Under the pieces are notes generated by a model that was given only the letters and a program-made list of their open reading frames with translations, did no database searches and had not been told where the DNA came from. Shown here piece after piece: positions 53,741 to 62,639 of a stretch of 64,000 nt of DNA; position 1 is the first letter of the stretch, and every line of letters begins with the position of its first letter. Made by a program: the position numbers and the translations under genes. The stretch is from Mesobacillus boroniphilus. Its GTDB lineage: Bacteria > Bacillota > Bacilli > Bacillales > Cytobacillaceae. The stretch spans positions 1,178,001-1,242,000 of the forward strand of contig NZ_QTKX01000001.1 of the NCBI RefSeq assembly GCF_018424685.1. Direction: 5' to 3'.

Positions 53741-54331
53741 TTAAGCTGCTTTTCTTAAGTGTTTGAAGCTGCCTTTGGATAGAACGGTTTTTTCCAGACG
53801 ATACCCCATCATGCCGGCGAAAACAGCAAGAATGATGTCTTTTGGTAGAGGGACAACCATCCACAGCCATGCCATTTTATACGTAAATCCTTCAGGTGCA
53901 GCTGCCCAGAATTTATAGGCAAAATACATCCAATTTGTCCCGAATACATAGTTAATTACCATACCAATTAGTGAAGCAATAACAAAAGCAGAAAGAGTAC
54001 GGTTCTTTTCAACGATTTTACCTGCAATATAGGCTGTTAAAATGAAAGAAAGGATAAATCCGAATGTTGGACTGATAAAAGTAGACAAGCCAGCTCCAAA
54101 TTTAGCGAAAACCGGTACACCCACTAATCCTACCAGGGCGTAAACAGTCATTGATATTGCTCCTAATCTGCTGCCAAGAATGATCCCTGCTAAAATCGCA
54201 AAGAAGGTTTGCAGGGTAATCGGTACACCGCCAACTACCATAAATGGCACAAACGAGGTAATATTCGCCCCAATAGCCATAAGGCCGACGAACATTGATG
54301 CTAGAGTTAAATCAAGTGCTTTAAACTTCAT
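53741..54331 (-). CDS. bioY: Biotin transporter BioY (ECF S component)
   Basis: A 196-residue membrane protein with six helices. VPITLQTFFAILAGIILGSRLGAISMTVY is the BioY signature region. It binds biotin and partners with the energy-coupling factor module encoded elsewhere, or works alone at low capacity. First gene of the bioY-bioB operon. Confidence 0.95.
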   Translation of the reverse strand: MKFKALDLTLASMFVGLMAIGANITSFVPFMVVGGVPITLQTFFAILAGIILGSRLGAISMTVYALVGLVGVPVFAKFGAGLSTFISPTFGFILSFILTAYIAGKIVEKNRTLSAFVIASLIGMVINYVFGTNWMYFAYKFWAAAPEGFTYKMAWLWMVVPLPKDIILAVFAGMMGYRLEKTVLSKGSFKHLRKAA

Positions 54332-54388
54332 GTGAATTGCTCTCCTTTTTCTGTAATATAAATTCAGAATAAACTTTTTGAATATTTT

Positions 54389-54418
54389 ATGTCAACCTAA
54401 AAATAATTAAGTTAACAA
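54389..54418. promoter_or_regulatory. BirA operator
   Basis: ATGTCAAC-N14-GTTAACAA is an inverted repeat matching the Gram-positive BirA consensus TTGTTAAC-N14/15-GTTAACAA with two mismatches in the left half. It lies 58 bases before the bioY start. Biotin-loaded BirA would repress bioYB. Confidence 0.75.
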
Positions 54419-54589
54419 ACACTTAATTATAAATTACTGAAGAGAACTAGTTGTTGAAGATTTTAGATAGTAGATTGTTTGCCTCCTTTTAACGAGGATT
54501 ATAGGAGGGTTTTTATCAAAGTGAGAGCGCATCCGGGATGATCAAAATCATATTCACAATAAAGACAAGTCTTTAGAAGTGATCTATAA

Positions 54590-54622
54590 AAATATGAAAG
54601 GTGCACGGTTAACCCGTGCACC
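54590..54622 (-). terminator. Terminator of the 102-residue ORF
   Basis: Minus-sense GGTGCACGG / CCGTGCACC stem followed by TTTCATATTTTT. Confidence 0.85.
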
Positions 54623-54627
54623 TGTTA

Positions 54628-54936
54628 TCATCTAACACGATTATTCATTGCTCGTTCTGGCAATGGCCGCTCAATATCCTTGTTTTTATTGGTTTCTACC
54701 GCGGGATTTTCTGTTGGGTCATCCTCATAATCTTTAAATGCAGATTCTCCCAAATCAAGGTCGCCTGGACTGAAAGCATTCGTTGGATATTCTTTAGTCG
54801 AATTCTTATCGACATTATATCCTGAAATAGAACTGCTGACTGGATTCTCTTTTTCATCCTTTATCTTTTCAATTGAATCAATGGCTTCTTTTTCGTTTTT
54901 ATATGATTTAAGGTCATGTTTTTTCTCGATATCCAT
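54628..54936 (-). CDS. Hypothetical hydrophilic protein
   Basis: A 102-residue, highly charged and probably disordered protein (MDIEKKHDLKSYKNEKEAID, ENPAVETNKNKDIERPLPER). AGGAGG 9 bases before ATG 54936. The longer frame from 54990 lacks a ribosome site. No family recognised; composition recalls spore-associated proteins. Confidence 0.6.
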   Translation of the reverse strand: MDIEKKHDLKSYKNEKEAIDSIEKIKDEKENPVSSSISGYNVDKNSTKEYPTNAFSPGDLDLGESAFKDYEDDPTENPAVETNKNKDIERPLPERAMNNRVR

Positions 54937-55089
54937 CTCGATCAGCCTCCTATCGGTTTTATTTTTATATACCCTTGAAATGCTCATCACTAACTTTTAC
55001 AACTTTATGATTAGTGGTCTTTTTTTCTCTCTTTCTGGTAAACTATTTTTAAAAAGAAAATGAACTAGGGGATAAAGGGGAATGTGGTT

Positions 55090-56055
55090 GTGAAGAAAAA
55101 GATAATTTTGATACCGATTGTTACGGTTCTTGCGATTTTCATAGTATTGATTGCTGCTGGTAATTACTTTTATAATGTCGCGATCAATCGAAGTCATGAA
55201 TCTGTGGACCTTCATGGTGGCGGGAAAAGTGTCACAGCAGCCAAGCTGCTAAGTGAAGAAGAGGAGCAGAAGAAGCTGGACGAAATTATAGCCTGGACAG
55301 AGGAGCAAAGCTTTGAACTGGTTGAAATAAAATCGGAGGACGGCCTAAAGTTAAACGCTCGATTTTTAAAAAATGATAAGCCCTCGGGTAAAGCTGTGAT
55401 ACTTGCTCATGGATACAAAGGGAATAGTGAGCAAATGCCAGGAATCACGAAGTTTTACTATGAGCAAGGGTTTGATATTCTTAAGCCTGATGCGAGGGGG
55501 CACGGTCTCAGTGAGGGTGACTATGTCGGGTATGGCTGGCATGATCGCAATGACTATGTACAGTGGTCAAAGTTTTTAGCTGAGGAAGCCGGTGCTGAAG
55601 ATATTTTCCTTCACGGATTTTCCATGGGTGCTGCGACTGTACTGATGGCGAGCGGGGAAAAACTTCCGGAGCAGGTTAAGGGGATTATTGCTGACAGTGG
55701 GTATACGACGGTTCTTGAGGAACTAAGCCACCAATTGAAATACCTGTATAATCTTCCAGCATTCCCAATCATGCAGGTTACCAGTGTGATTACGAACATC
55801 AGGGCAGGCTATACATTCGCAGAAGCCTCCGCAATTGACAGTGTCGCAAAAAATAAACTTCCATTACTCATCATCCACGGGGATAAGGATGCATTAGTCC
55901 CAACTGAAATGGGGAAACGTATTTTTGAAAAAGCGAACAGTGATAAAGAGCTGTGGATTGTGCCTGGCGCCGGTCACACAGAGGCATATACAATCGCTGA
56001 ACAAGAGTATCAAGAAAAATTAAAGGCATTCTGGACGAAAGCCATAGGGAAATAG
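55090..56055 (+). CDS. Membrane-anchored alpha/beta hydrolase
   Basis: A 321-residue serine hydrolase with an N-terminal helix (residues 5-25) and the hydrolase domain outside or at the membrane. Nucleophile elbow GFSMGAAT, oxyanion region LAHGYKGNSEQM, acid in IIHGDKDALVP and His in GAGHTEAY are all present. Similar to B. subtilis YqkD-type proteins. GTG 55090 has AAGGGG 8 bases upstream. Ester or peptide substrate unknown. Confidence 0.9.
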   Translation: MKKKIILIPIVTVLAIFIVLIAAGNYFYNVAINRSHESVDLHGGGKSVTAAKLLSEEEEQKKLDEIIAWTEEQSFELVEIKSEDGLKLNARFLKNDKPSGKAVILAHGYKGNSEQMPGITKFYYEQGFDILKPDARGHGLSEGDYVGYGWHDRNDYVQWSKFLAEEAGAEDIFLHGFSMGAATVLMASGEKLPEQVKGIIADSGYTTVLEELSHQLKYLYNLPAFPIMQVTSVITNIRAGYTFAEASAIDSVAKNKLPLLIIHGDKDALVPTEMGKRIFEKANSDKELWIVPGAGHTEAYTIAEQEYQEKLKAFWTKAIGK

Positions 56056-56064
56056 GTGGAATAA

Positions 56065-56934
56065 ATGCAAACAATTGAAAAAATAGGCGAGCGTTTTTGG
56101 TATATGACGCCAGTTTCTGAGACAGACAGGCCAATCCTCGGTATGGTTGTAGGGGATGAAAGAACTCTGATGATAGACTCCGGAAACTCTGAAGCGCATG
56201 CCAATCTTTTCTTGGATATGGTAAAAGAACAGGGTGTAGATAAACCCACTTATGTGGTTTTAACACACTGGCATTGGGATCATATATTCGGCCTGTCTGC
56301 GCTTGAAAATACCGTGTCAATCTCTTCTAAGAAAACGAGGATAGAAATTGAAAAGCTTCGCCCCTTATCCTGGTCAAATGAGGCAATAGATCAAAGAGTA
56401 GCAGAAGGAACGGAAATTGAATTTTGCGCGAAAGCGATCAAACAAGAGTTTCCGGATAAACGTGACATTGCAATCACTTTACCTGTAATGACTTTTGAAG
56501 ATGAAATCGAGATTGATCTTGGCGGCATTACGTGCATCATCAAGCATGTTGGTGGCGACCATGCTGAAGATTCGATCGTCGTGTTTGTCAAAGAGGAAAA
56601 GATATTGTTCCTGGCTGACAGCATCTACCCAGATATCTTTTCGGTTAAAGATAACTTTACCGTCGAGGGAACGAGAGACTTACTGAGTAAAATTGAGCAC
56701 TTTGATGCTGACACCTACATCCTGTCTCATTCGGGCGTGATTTCTAAAGAAGAGTTCATTCATGAGGCAAGTCTGCTAAGATCTATTGCTGATTTGACTG
56801 AAAGACATGACGGCGATTCAAAATTGATTGTAGAGGCATTCAGAAAACAGATGAGTAGAGAGCTTACTGAGGAAGAGCTTGAAACAATCGTATACTTCGT
56901 CAACGGATTTGAGATGAAGGAAGGCCAAGTATAG
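56065..56934 (+). CDS. MBL-fold metallo-hydrolase
   Basis: A 289-residue metallo-beta-lactamase superfamily protein. LTHWHWDHIFGLSAL (H-x-H-x-D-H metal motif), HVGGDHAEDSIVVF (His) and FLADSIYPD (Asp), plus LSHSGV near the end, complete the two-metal site. It starts 9 bases after the hydrolase stop, so they are co-transcribed. Substrate unknown. Confidence 0.9.
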   Translation: MQTIEKIGERFWYMTPVSETDRPILGMVVGDERTLMIDSGNSEAHANLFLDMVKEQGVDKPTYVVLTHWHWDHIFGLSALENTVSISSKKTRIEIEKLRPLSWSNEAIDQRVAEGTEIEFCAKAIKQEFPDKRDIAITLPVMTFEDEIEIDLGGITCIIKHVGGDHAEDSIVVFVKEEKILFLADSIYPDIFSVKDNFTVEGTRDLLSKIEHFDADTYILSHSGVISKEEFIHEASLLRSIADLTERHDGDSKLIVEAFRKQMSRELTEEELETIVYFVNGFEMKEGQV

Positions 56935-56935
56935 T

Positions 56936-56966
56936 AAAACACACCTAAAAAGGTGTGTTTTTTTCT
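56936..56966 (+). terminator. Rho-independent terminator
   Basis: Stem AAAACACACCT / AGGTGTGTTTT then a T-run. Confidence 0.93.
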
Positions 56967-57021
56967 TTGCAAGGGAAAATACAGATCGGAAGAGTTGAAT
57001 AATCAACGCCAAGTTGATTAT

Positions 57022-57137
57022 TCTCTACGATTTCATTGTCTTTCTCTATGTTTTTATGATTTTCTCTACGCTTTCGACCGTAATCTCTACGGAATCTGCA
57101 ATAATCTCTACAAATTTCGTCTTAATCTCTACGTTAT
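57022..57137. repeat. Tandem array E: TCTCTACG family, about 20.8-bp period, 6 units
   Basis: TCTCTAC (once TCTCTAT) begins at 57022, 57043, 57063, 57084, 57105 and 57126, spacing 21, 20, 21, 21, 21. The 13-14 bases between cores vary but stay AT-rich and usually end in TAA before the next core. It lies between the MBL terminator and the CoxG-like gene. Confidence 0.9.
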
Positions 57138-57234
57138 CCAATTAAATGGAAGATGGAGCATTGTTAACTGTCAGAATAAATCCGTTCATAAAACATATAT
57201 CTCTTAGAGGATTATCATCAAAGGAGGAGAGATT

Positions 57235-57687
57235 ATGCCAGAAGGAAAACACGATATCATAATTGATGTTCCGATCGAACAAGTCTGGAATTTCGTGAAA
57301 GATATGGACAACTGGGCACCATTATTGCCTGGGTATATCAGTCATGAAAAGCTGAATGAAAAGCAGTCTAACTGGACTTTCAAGGAAACTGTCGGTGTAT
57401 TGAAAAAGAAAATCAGTTTACAGGTGACGATCAAGGAATGGATTGAACCGACTCGGGTGACATTTGATTTGAAGGGAATCAATGAAAATCTGACCGGGAA
57501 CGGTTATTTTAATGCAGAAGCGCTAGGACAAAACCGGACAAAGATGACTGGTTATCTGGAAATGACGGCAGAAGGCGCCCTTGCACCAGTCATGAATGCT
57601 GTAATGAAAACTTCACTTCCTAAAAGCGGTCAAGAGCTTACGACAGCAATCGCCCAAAAACTCGAGGAAACAAAAGCAATTCGATAA
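57235..57687 (+). CDS. SRPBCC family protein (CoxG-like)
   Basis: A 150-residue START-like protein related to carbon monoxide dehydrogenase subunit G. IDVPIEQVWNFVKDMDNWAPLLPG is the family opening, and a C-terminal helix (SGQELTTAIAQKLEET) completes the fold. CODH genes are absent here, so it is more likely a general hydrophobic-ligand binding or membrane-associated protein. AAGGAGGA upstream. Confidence 0.88.
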   Translation: MPEGKHDIIIDVPIEQVWNFVKDMDNWAPLLPGYISHEKLNEKQSNWTFKETVGVLKKKISLQVTIKEWIEPTRVTFDLKGINENLTGNGYFNAEALGQNRTKMTGYLEMTAEGALAPVMNAVMKTSLPKSGQELTTAIAQKLEETKAIR

Positions 57688-57696
57688 TAAAGTGCA

Positions 57697-57721
57697 GGGA
57701 GCCCGCAATCAGCTGGCTCCC
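57697..57721. terminator. Bidirectional terminator
   Basis: Stem GGGAGCC / GGCTCCC between convergent genes. Confidence 0.75.
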
Positions 57722-58026
57722 TAGTCTATTTTCTCGATTTTAACAGGTCCATCAATTCGGCCGCTTTTATCAAAGTAAACTAGAACGGAATCTCCACTTT
57801 TGATATTCTCGTTGGCTGGCACTTTTTCTTTTTTAAAATAAATGCTTTTACCATCTGTACTTTCTCCGTAATATCCAGATTCATCCGTTTTATTAATGGT
57901 GTATTCTTCTGTAAAATACACGGTTTCAACCTCGTCGGAAACCTTCCGGGCTTCATTCATTTCAAACTTTAGAAAAATCATCAATCCTAGAAGAAGAGTC
58001 AATAAAAACAGAAATAACATCCTCAT
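57721..58026 (-). CDS. Hypothetical membrane-anchored protein
   Basis: A 101-residue protein with one N-terminal transmembrane helix (residues 3-20) and an extracytoplasmic beta-rich domain (YYGESTDGKSIYFKKEKVPA, GDSVLVYFDKSGRIDG). GGAGG 8 bases before ATG 58026. No family recognised. Confidence 0.65.
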   Translation of the reverse strand: MRMLFLFLLTLLLGLMIFLKFEMNEARKVSDEVETVYFTEEYTINKTDESGYYGESTDGKSIYFKKEKVPANENIKSGDSVLVYFDKSGRIDGPVKIEKID

Positions 58027-58142
58027 TTGTTTATCCTCCACTGCATAATCCGTAAACATTATATGTAGCAGGCTTGTCTAAATGACTTAATCCCTTGAAA
58101 AAGTTTGCTATAATGATAGGAAAAACGGCAGGAATGAAACAC

Positions 58143-58859
58143 ATGAAGCAATTATACGAAGCCGATTTATATGAGCCGATCCGAAAACATTTTTTAAAAC
58201 AAGGCTATCGTGTCAATGGTGAGGTACATGATTGCGATTTAACAGCTGTTAAGGATGAGGATCTAATAATCGTTGAATTAAAACTAAATCTGAATATCGA
58301 CCTTTTGCTTCAAGCAACGAGAAGGCAGCGCCTGACTGATCTTGTATACATCGCGATTCCGAAACCAAAGCGCATTTCAAGGAAACGCTGGAATGATATC
58401 CTCCAATTAGTGAAAAGGCTGGAACTGGGCTTGATTATAGTATCGTTTGCTGGAAATCGTAAAAGTGTTGAGTTCAAAGTTCATCCAGAACCATATAAGC
58501 GTATGACAAGCAAGAACATTAGGAAGAAAGCAGCGTTGATTAAAGAAATAGAAGGAAGAAGCGCTGACTACAATATCGGAGGCAGCAGCAAAAGCAAAAT
58601 CATGACTGCCTACAAAGAAAATTGCATCCAAATCGCCTGTTATCTTGATAAACTTGGACAAATGTCTCCAAAAGCGCTGGTAGCTCTCGGTGCGGGGGAG
58701 AAGACGCCCTCGATCCTTCAGAAAAACTATTATAAATGGTACGAAAGAGTGGAGAGAGGTGTTTATGCCATTAATGAGCAAGGAAAAGCCGAGCTCGAAG
58801 ACTACCCGGAACTCGTGGAATATTATTTAGGTAAACTGGAAAATGAAGATTCACTTTAA
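58143..58859 (+). CDS. DUF2161 family, PD-(D/E)xK nuclease-like protein
   Basis: A 238-residue protein. The N-terminal YEPIRKHFLKQGYRVNGEVH followed by DCDLTAVKDEDLIIVELKLN gives the D...E-x-K catalytic arrangement of PD-(D/E)xK nucleases. The C-terminal half holds a predicted winged-helix region (IACYLDKLGQMSPKALVALG). ATG 58143 chosen; ATG 58134 and an upstream start at 58095 are alternatives. The family name includes phosphodiesterase; target DNA or RNA unknown. Confidence 0.83.
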   Translation: MKQLYEADLYEPIRKHFLKQGYRVNGEVHDCDLTAVKDEDLIIVELKLNLNIDLLLQATRRQRLTDLVYIAIPKPKRISRKRWNDILQLVKRLELGLIIVSFAGNRKSVEFKVHPEPYKRMTSKNIRKKAALIKEIEGRSADYNIGGSSKSKIMTAYKENCIQIACYLDKLGQMSPKALVALGAGEKTPSILQKNYYKWYERVERGVYAINEQGKAELEDYPELVEYYLGKLENEDSL

Positions 58860-59032
58860 GTGCACATTGTGCTCGAAGGGCGAGAGAGAATTAGATTACT
58901 ATTCACATTAAAGGCGGTAATGTGACTATTTTAGCGAGGAAACAGCAAATTACAGTCGCATAGAAAGCTGTTATGTTACTGTAACATTCCGATTTAATGT
59001 TAGCTGGTAAAAAACTCTCGAAATTTCCAGTT

Positions 59033-59130
59033 CGCCAATAAATTATAATTATCGCCAATAAATAGGTGAATTCCGCCAATAAAAAAATATTTTCGCCAAT
59101 AAAGTTGTGAAAATCGCCAATAAAATTCTT
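59033..59130. repeat. Tandem array F: CGCCAATAAA family, about 20.5-bp period, 5 units
   Basis: CGCCAATAA begins at 59033, 59053, 59074, 59094 and 59115, spacing alternating 20, 21, 20, 21. Spacers are AT-rich. It lies in the convergent gap between the DUF2161 and TetR genes. The remainder of this 520-base gap is AT-rich and gene-free; GATCACTTTTAT at 59217 has a distant inverted partner at 59284. Confidence 0.9.
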
Positions 59131-59339
59131 TAAGCATTAAAATGCTGAAAAATAAACATAATTGAACGAATATATAGTTGCAAATATGACTTTTAAGCGA
59201 AACAAAAGCAAATTATGATCACTTTTATCTCGATAATCTACTTATAAAACGAGAAAATCAAATTACGCTTAAATAAATGCAAAATAAAGTGATCGCCGCT
59301 ATCTTATCCCACAGAATCTTCACCTAAAATACAAAAATT

Positions 59340-59378
59340 AACGGGGCAGAAAACAAAGACGTTTTCCACCCCGTTTTT
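59340..59378. terminator. Terminator of tetR-type gene
   Basis: Stem ACGGGG / CCCCGT extended by GAAAAC / GTTTTC; T-run on the plus strand, T-rich on the minus. Immediately past the TetR stop. Confidence 0.85.
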
Positions 59379-60248
59379 TTATGCCTTTTCGAGCAAATTC
59401 TCGTCTATCAGTGCTTGTAACTCGATGAGTTCAATTTTGTCGGCCGTGGCTAATGATAAAATGACACTGTCAATCAGGAATTTTCTCGGTGCTGAGGATC
59501 GAAGGATTTCTTCCTCGATGAAATCAAGCTTTTTAAGATAATCAATGTTATTGCAGTCCAGTTTCTTCAGGCGGGAAATGACTGAATGAACTTTACCCCT
59601 CCAGTCAAGGTCCTCTGTTTTGGAAACAGGAAGCCATTTATCCAAGAATTCCGGAGGCACTAATTGTTCCCCAGATAACACTAGTTCATCAAGCATATTC
59701 AAAATCCGAGTTACACTATACCGAACAACTGGGCGTATACTCGCTTTCTCGCCGTTTGCTTTACGATGAAACCTGATGTTTTGAAGCAGAATTCCATTTA
59801 ACATAATCGCCGCATCCAGAAGGTATGGCTGGGCATTTTCATCTGTTATGTCTCCGAGCCGTCCGGAAAACCAGCGTAACATCTTCATTTGTCCCACTTC
59901 GATAAATTGCTTGAGCTCCTTATCTCCAGAGAAAAACACTTCTTCAAAAAGAGGTACTATTTTATTTTCGCGGTTTGCGGTCATCTGGAATTCGATTTGG
60001 CTAATAAAGATTTTCGGGTCACCAGGGTCCTGGCCAATCAGTAAACCATTACGATCAATCTCCATCTTCCTGAAGGCCGTTTTAAAGATATCCATGAGTA
60101 GTTCGTTTTTGGAAGAGAAATAATTATAGAAGGTTCCTTTTGAAATACCGCTGTAATCGAGGATATCCTGTATAGAGGTGGCCTGGAATCCTTTTTCTAT
60201 GAATAGCTGATGTGCTTTCTCAATAACTTGACGTTTTCTGTCGTTCAT
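59379..60248 (-). CDS. TetR/AcrR family transcriptional regulator
   Basis: A 289-residue regulator, longer than the usual 190-220 because of an extended C-terminal ligand/dimer domain. The N-terminal HTH (QATSIQDILDYSGISKGTFY) is canonical. It is divergent from a DHA2 multidrug exporter, the standard layout for local repression relieved by a drug ligand. Confidence 0.93.
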   Translation of the reverse strand: MNDRKRQVIEKAHQLFIEKGFQATSIQDILDYSGISKGTFYNYFSSKNELLMDIFKTAFRKMEIDRNGLLIGQDPGDPKIFISQIEFQMTANRENKIVPLFEEVFFSGDKELKQFIEVGQMKMLRWFSGRLGDITDENAQPYLLDAAIMLNGILLQNIRFHRKANGEKASIRPVVRYSVTRILNMLDELVLSGEQLVPPEFLDKWLPVSKTEDLDWRGKVHSVISRLKKLDCNNIDYLKKLDFIEEEILRSSAPRKFLIDSVILSLATADKIELIELQALIDENLLEKA

Positions 60249-60278
60249 TTGATCACCTTAACCTTTTTTGTACCGGTT

Positions 60279-60293
60279 GTATAAAAAATATAC
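60279..60293. promoter_or_regulatory. Palindrome near tetR start
   Basis: GTATA-AAAAA-TATAC, 31 bases upstream of the regulator start; possible autoregulatory operator or promoter element. Confidence 0.3.
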
Positions 60294-60346
60294 TACATTA
60301 AATTTTCGGACATTACAAATCCCTTCATTTAGGTGGTTTAAAAGCA

Positions 60347-60375
60347 TTGCAAAAATTGGACCGATGGTATATGCT
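60347..60375 (+). promoter_or_regulatory. Putative sigma-A promoter of the exporter gene
   Basis: TTGCAA (60347-60352) and TATGCT (60370-60375) with a 17-base spacer, 57 bases before the exporter ATG. Confidence 0.45.
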
Positions 60376-60392
60376 AGTTTCTATGCAATTAC

Positions 60393-60416
60393 ATTGTTTA
60401 CAAATCTGTGAACAAT
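60393..60416. promoter_or_regulatory. Inverted repeat, candidate TetR operator
   Basis: ATTGTTTACA-N4-TGTGAACAAT: 10-bp arms with a single mismatch. It lies just downstream of the putative promoter and 16 bases before the exporter start, the expected place for repression. Confidence 0.6.
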
Positions 60417-60431
60417 TTAGGGGGAAATAGA

Positions 60432-61970
60432 ATGGAACAAAATATGAAAACACCTGACAAACCGCCCTATGGAATACTGGCGGTATTAATTGTTGGAGCC
60501 TTTATCGCATTCTTAAATAATACTTTGCTTAATATAGCTTTGCCATCTATAATGTCTGACTTGGAGGTCGAGGCAACGACAGTCCAATGGCTGACAACTG
60601 GATTTATGCTCGTCAGTGGTGTGATGATTCCGCTTAGTGCGTATTTGATTCAAAAGTATTCGGTAAGACGATTATTTTTGACGGCAATGGGTTTATTCAC
60701 AGCGGGTACAATCATAGCCGGAGCAGCACACGTTTTTCCGCTTTTATTAGCAGGGCGTATGATTCAGGCATCCGGCACGGCGATCATGATGCCACTTTTA
60801 ATGAATGTCATGCTTGTCAGCTTTCCAATTGAAAAACGCGGTACCGCAATGGGCGTATTCGGATTGGTACTTATGTTCGCACCAGCTATAGGTCCGACAC
60901 TTTCAGGATGGCTAATCGAGCATTACGACTGGAGAATGCTTTTCCATTTTGTAACGCCAATCGCTGCCACAATCCTTTTACTTGGATTTTTCATGTTAAA
61001 AGATAAAAAAGAGAAAGTGCATATGCGTCTGGACATTATTTCATTATCCTTGTCGAGTGTCGGATTTGGCGGGCTCTTGTACGGTTTCAGTTCTGCCGGT
61101 TCGAAGGGATGGGATAGTCCACATGTCTATCTAACTTTGGCAATCGGAGTAGTATCACTTATCGTATTTATCCTTCGTCAATTAGGCCAAGATAATCCTA
61201 TGTTGAATTTCAGGATTTATAAGTATCCAATGTTTGCTTTATCTTCTGTGATTTCAATGATCGTTACAATGGCGCTGTTCTCGGGAATGCTATTGCTGCC
61301 AATCTACGTGCAGACAATACGCGGAATTTCTCCATTGGATGCGGGCTTAATGCTGTTGCCAGGTGCGATAGCCATGGCGATTATGTCTCCGATTACCGGA
61401 AGATTATTTGACAAATTTGGTGGTCGCGCCTTGGCCATCATCGGTCTGATCATCACGCTTGTGACGAGCTATTATTTCAGCAAGCTATCAATGGAAACAA
61501 CATATACTCAGCTGATCATCCTGTATACAGTTCGCATGTTCGGGATGTCCATGGTTAATATGCCTGTAAACACGAATGGTCTAAACCAATTGCCTGCACG
61601 TTATTATCCACACGGTACCGCGATGAACAACACGATGCAGCAGGTTTCCGGTGCGATTGGAACAGCATTGTTGGTAACGGTCATGTCAATGCGTGCAGAA
61701 TCCTATGGAAAAGAATTAGCTGCCTCAGCACTTAAGGAGGCTGCAGCTGCTGGAAAAGCCGTTACACCTGCTGTTAAAGCAGAAATGGAACAACAGATTG
61801 CCATGCAGGCAATGCTGCATGGAATCAATGACGCTTTTTATGTAACAGTTTTCCTCTCATTCATCGCTTTGGTGCTCGCTTTCTTTATCAAACGTGCAAC
61901 ACAAGCAGAAGATACTATTGGCAGAAAAGTTCCTGCCAAGAATCACTCCCATAAATTAGCTAATAACTAA
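60432..61970 (+). CDS. MDR family MFS transporter, DHA2 (EmrB/QacA-like)
   Basis: A 512-residue drug:H+ antiporter with about 14 transmembrane helices. Signatures include AFLNNTLLNIALPSIMSDL (motif D1 region), GFMLVSGVMIPLSAYLIQKYS, and the DHA2 motif C region GLVLMFAPAIGPTLSGWLIE. ATG 60432 has AGGGGGA 7 bases upstream. Divergently controlled by the TetR regulator. Exports drugs or lipophilic compounds; specificity unknown. Confidence 0.95.
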   Translation: MEQNMKTPDKPPYGILAVLIVGAFIAFLNNTLLNIALPSIMSDLEVEATTVQWLTTGFMLVSGVMIPLSAYLIQKYSVRRLFLTAMGLFTAGTIIAGAAHVFPLLLAGRMIQASGTAIMMPLLMNVMLVSFPIEKRGTAMGVFGLVLMFAPAIGPTLSGWLIEHYDWRMLFHFVTPIAATILLLGFFMLKDKKEKVHMRLDIISLSLSSVGFGGLLYGFSSAGSKGWDSPHVYLTLAIGVVSLIVFILRQLGQDNPMLNFRIYKYPMFALSSVISMIVTMALFSGMLLLPIYVQTIRGISPLDAGLMLLPGAIAMAIMSPITGRLFDKFGGRALAIIGLIITLVTSYYFSKLSMETTYTQLIILYTVRMFGMSMVNMPVNTNGLNQLPARYYPHGTAMNNTMQQVSGAIGTALLVTVMSMRAESYGKELAASALKEAAAAGKAVTPAVKAEMEQQIAMQAMLHGINDAFYVTVFLSFIALVLAFFIKRATQAEDTIGRKVPAKNHSHKLANN

Positions 61971-61975
61971 TCAAT

Positions 61976-62002
61976 CCCCCTGGATTCCAGGGGGTTTTGT
62001 AT
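61976..62002 (+). terminator. Rho-independent terminator of exporter gene
   Basis: GC stem CCCCCTGG / CCAGGGGG with a 4-base loop then TTTTG. Confidence 0.9.
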
Positions 62003-62045
62003 AATAAAGAATTGAAATAACTTCAATTGAAAGGGTGCAGTTCTT

Positions 62046-62384
62046 TTGAAAAGAATTTCAGAGATGCTAGCGCAAAAACAGCTTGATGCATATAACAAAC
62101 AAGATCTGGAAGAGTTTTTATCTGTCTATAGCGACGATGTCATGATTATGGACTTCCCAGGTAGCAAGGTGACCACTAGAGGTATTGAAGAAATGCGTAT
62201 AAGATATGGCAGGCTTTTTAACGAGCATCCTAACAACCATGCTGAATTATTGGCGAGGATGGTCCATGGCAACAAGGTTGTAGACCATGAACTTGTGACA
62301 GGAAGGGAAAATTCCGGGCCGAAGAAGGCAGTTGCCATATATGAAATTGAAGGCGAAAAGATTGTGAAAGTATGGTTTTTATAA
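62046..62384 (+). CDS. SnoaL-like / NTF2-fold protein
   Basis: A 112-residue cone-shaped NTF2-fold protein (QKQLDAYNKQDLEEFLSVYS, VVDHELVTGRENSGPKKAVA, ending EGEKIVKVWFL), like steroid delta-isomerase/SnoaL relatives. TTG start with AAGGGTG upstream. Substrate unknown. Confidence 0.82.
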   Translation: MKRISEMLAQKQLDAYNKQDLEEFLSVYSDDVMIMDFPGSKVTTRGIEEMRIRYGRLFNEHPNNHAELLARMVHGNKVVDHELVTGRENSGPKKAVAIYEIEGEKIVKVWFL

Positions 62385-62398
62385 TCACTGCAAGTAGA

Positions 62399-62437
62399 GC
62401 CAGCACCTTTATTCAACATGGTGCAGGCTTATTTTTT
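62399..62437 (+). terminator. Terminator after SnoaL-like gene
   Basis: GCC-A-GCACC / GGTGC-A-GGC stem with a loop of about 10 bases, then TTATTTTTT. Confidence 0.75.
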
Positions 62438-62639
62438 CATGGTAAAAATACAGCAGTTGACGGGTTTGCGAAACAGAATGCTGCTAATAAGGAACAGATT
62501 GTTGTTTTGGGTTCATCAATACACCTTACTAATCAGACGAAAAACTGTAAATGTTGACCATAACCGGTGCTGGTATACAATTATAATTTCGTTTTTAAGG
62601 GGGAATCTATCCTTAAATAAACAGAAGGGTTTGAAAGAT

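Noticed and set aside
59217-59294. Distant inverted repeat GATCACTTTTAT / ATAAAGTGATC as a mobile-element end
   Set aside because: No transposase, no target-site duplication and only about 55 bases between the arms.
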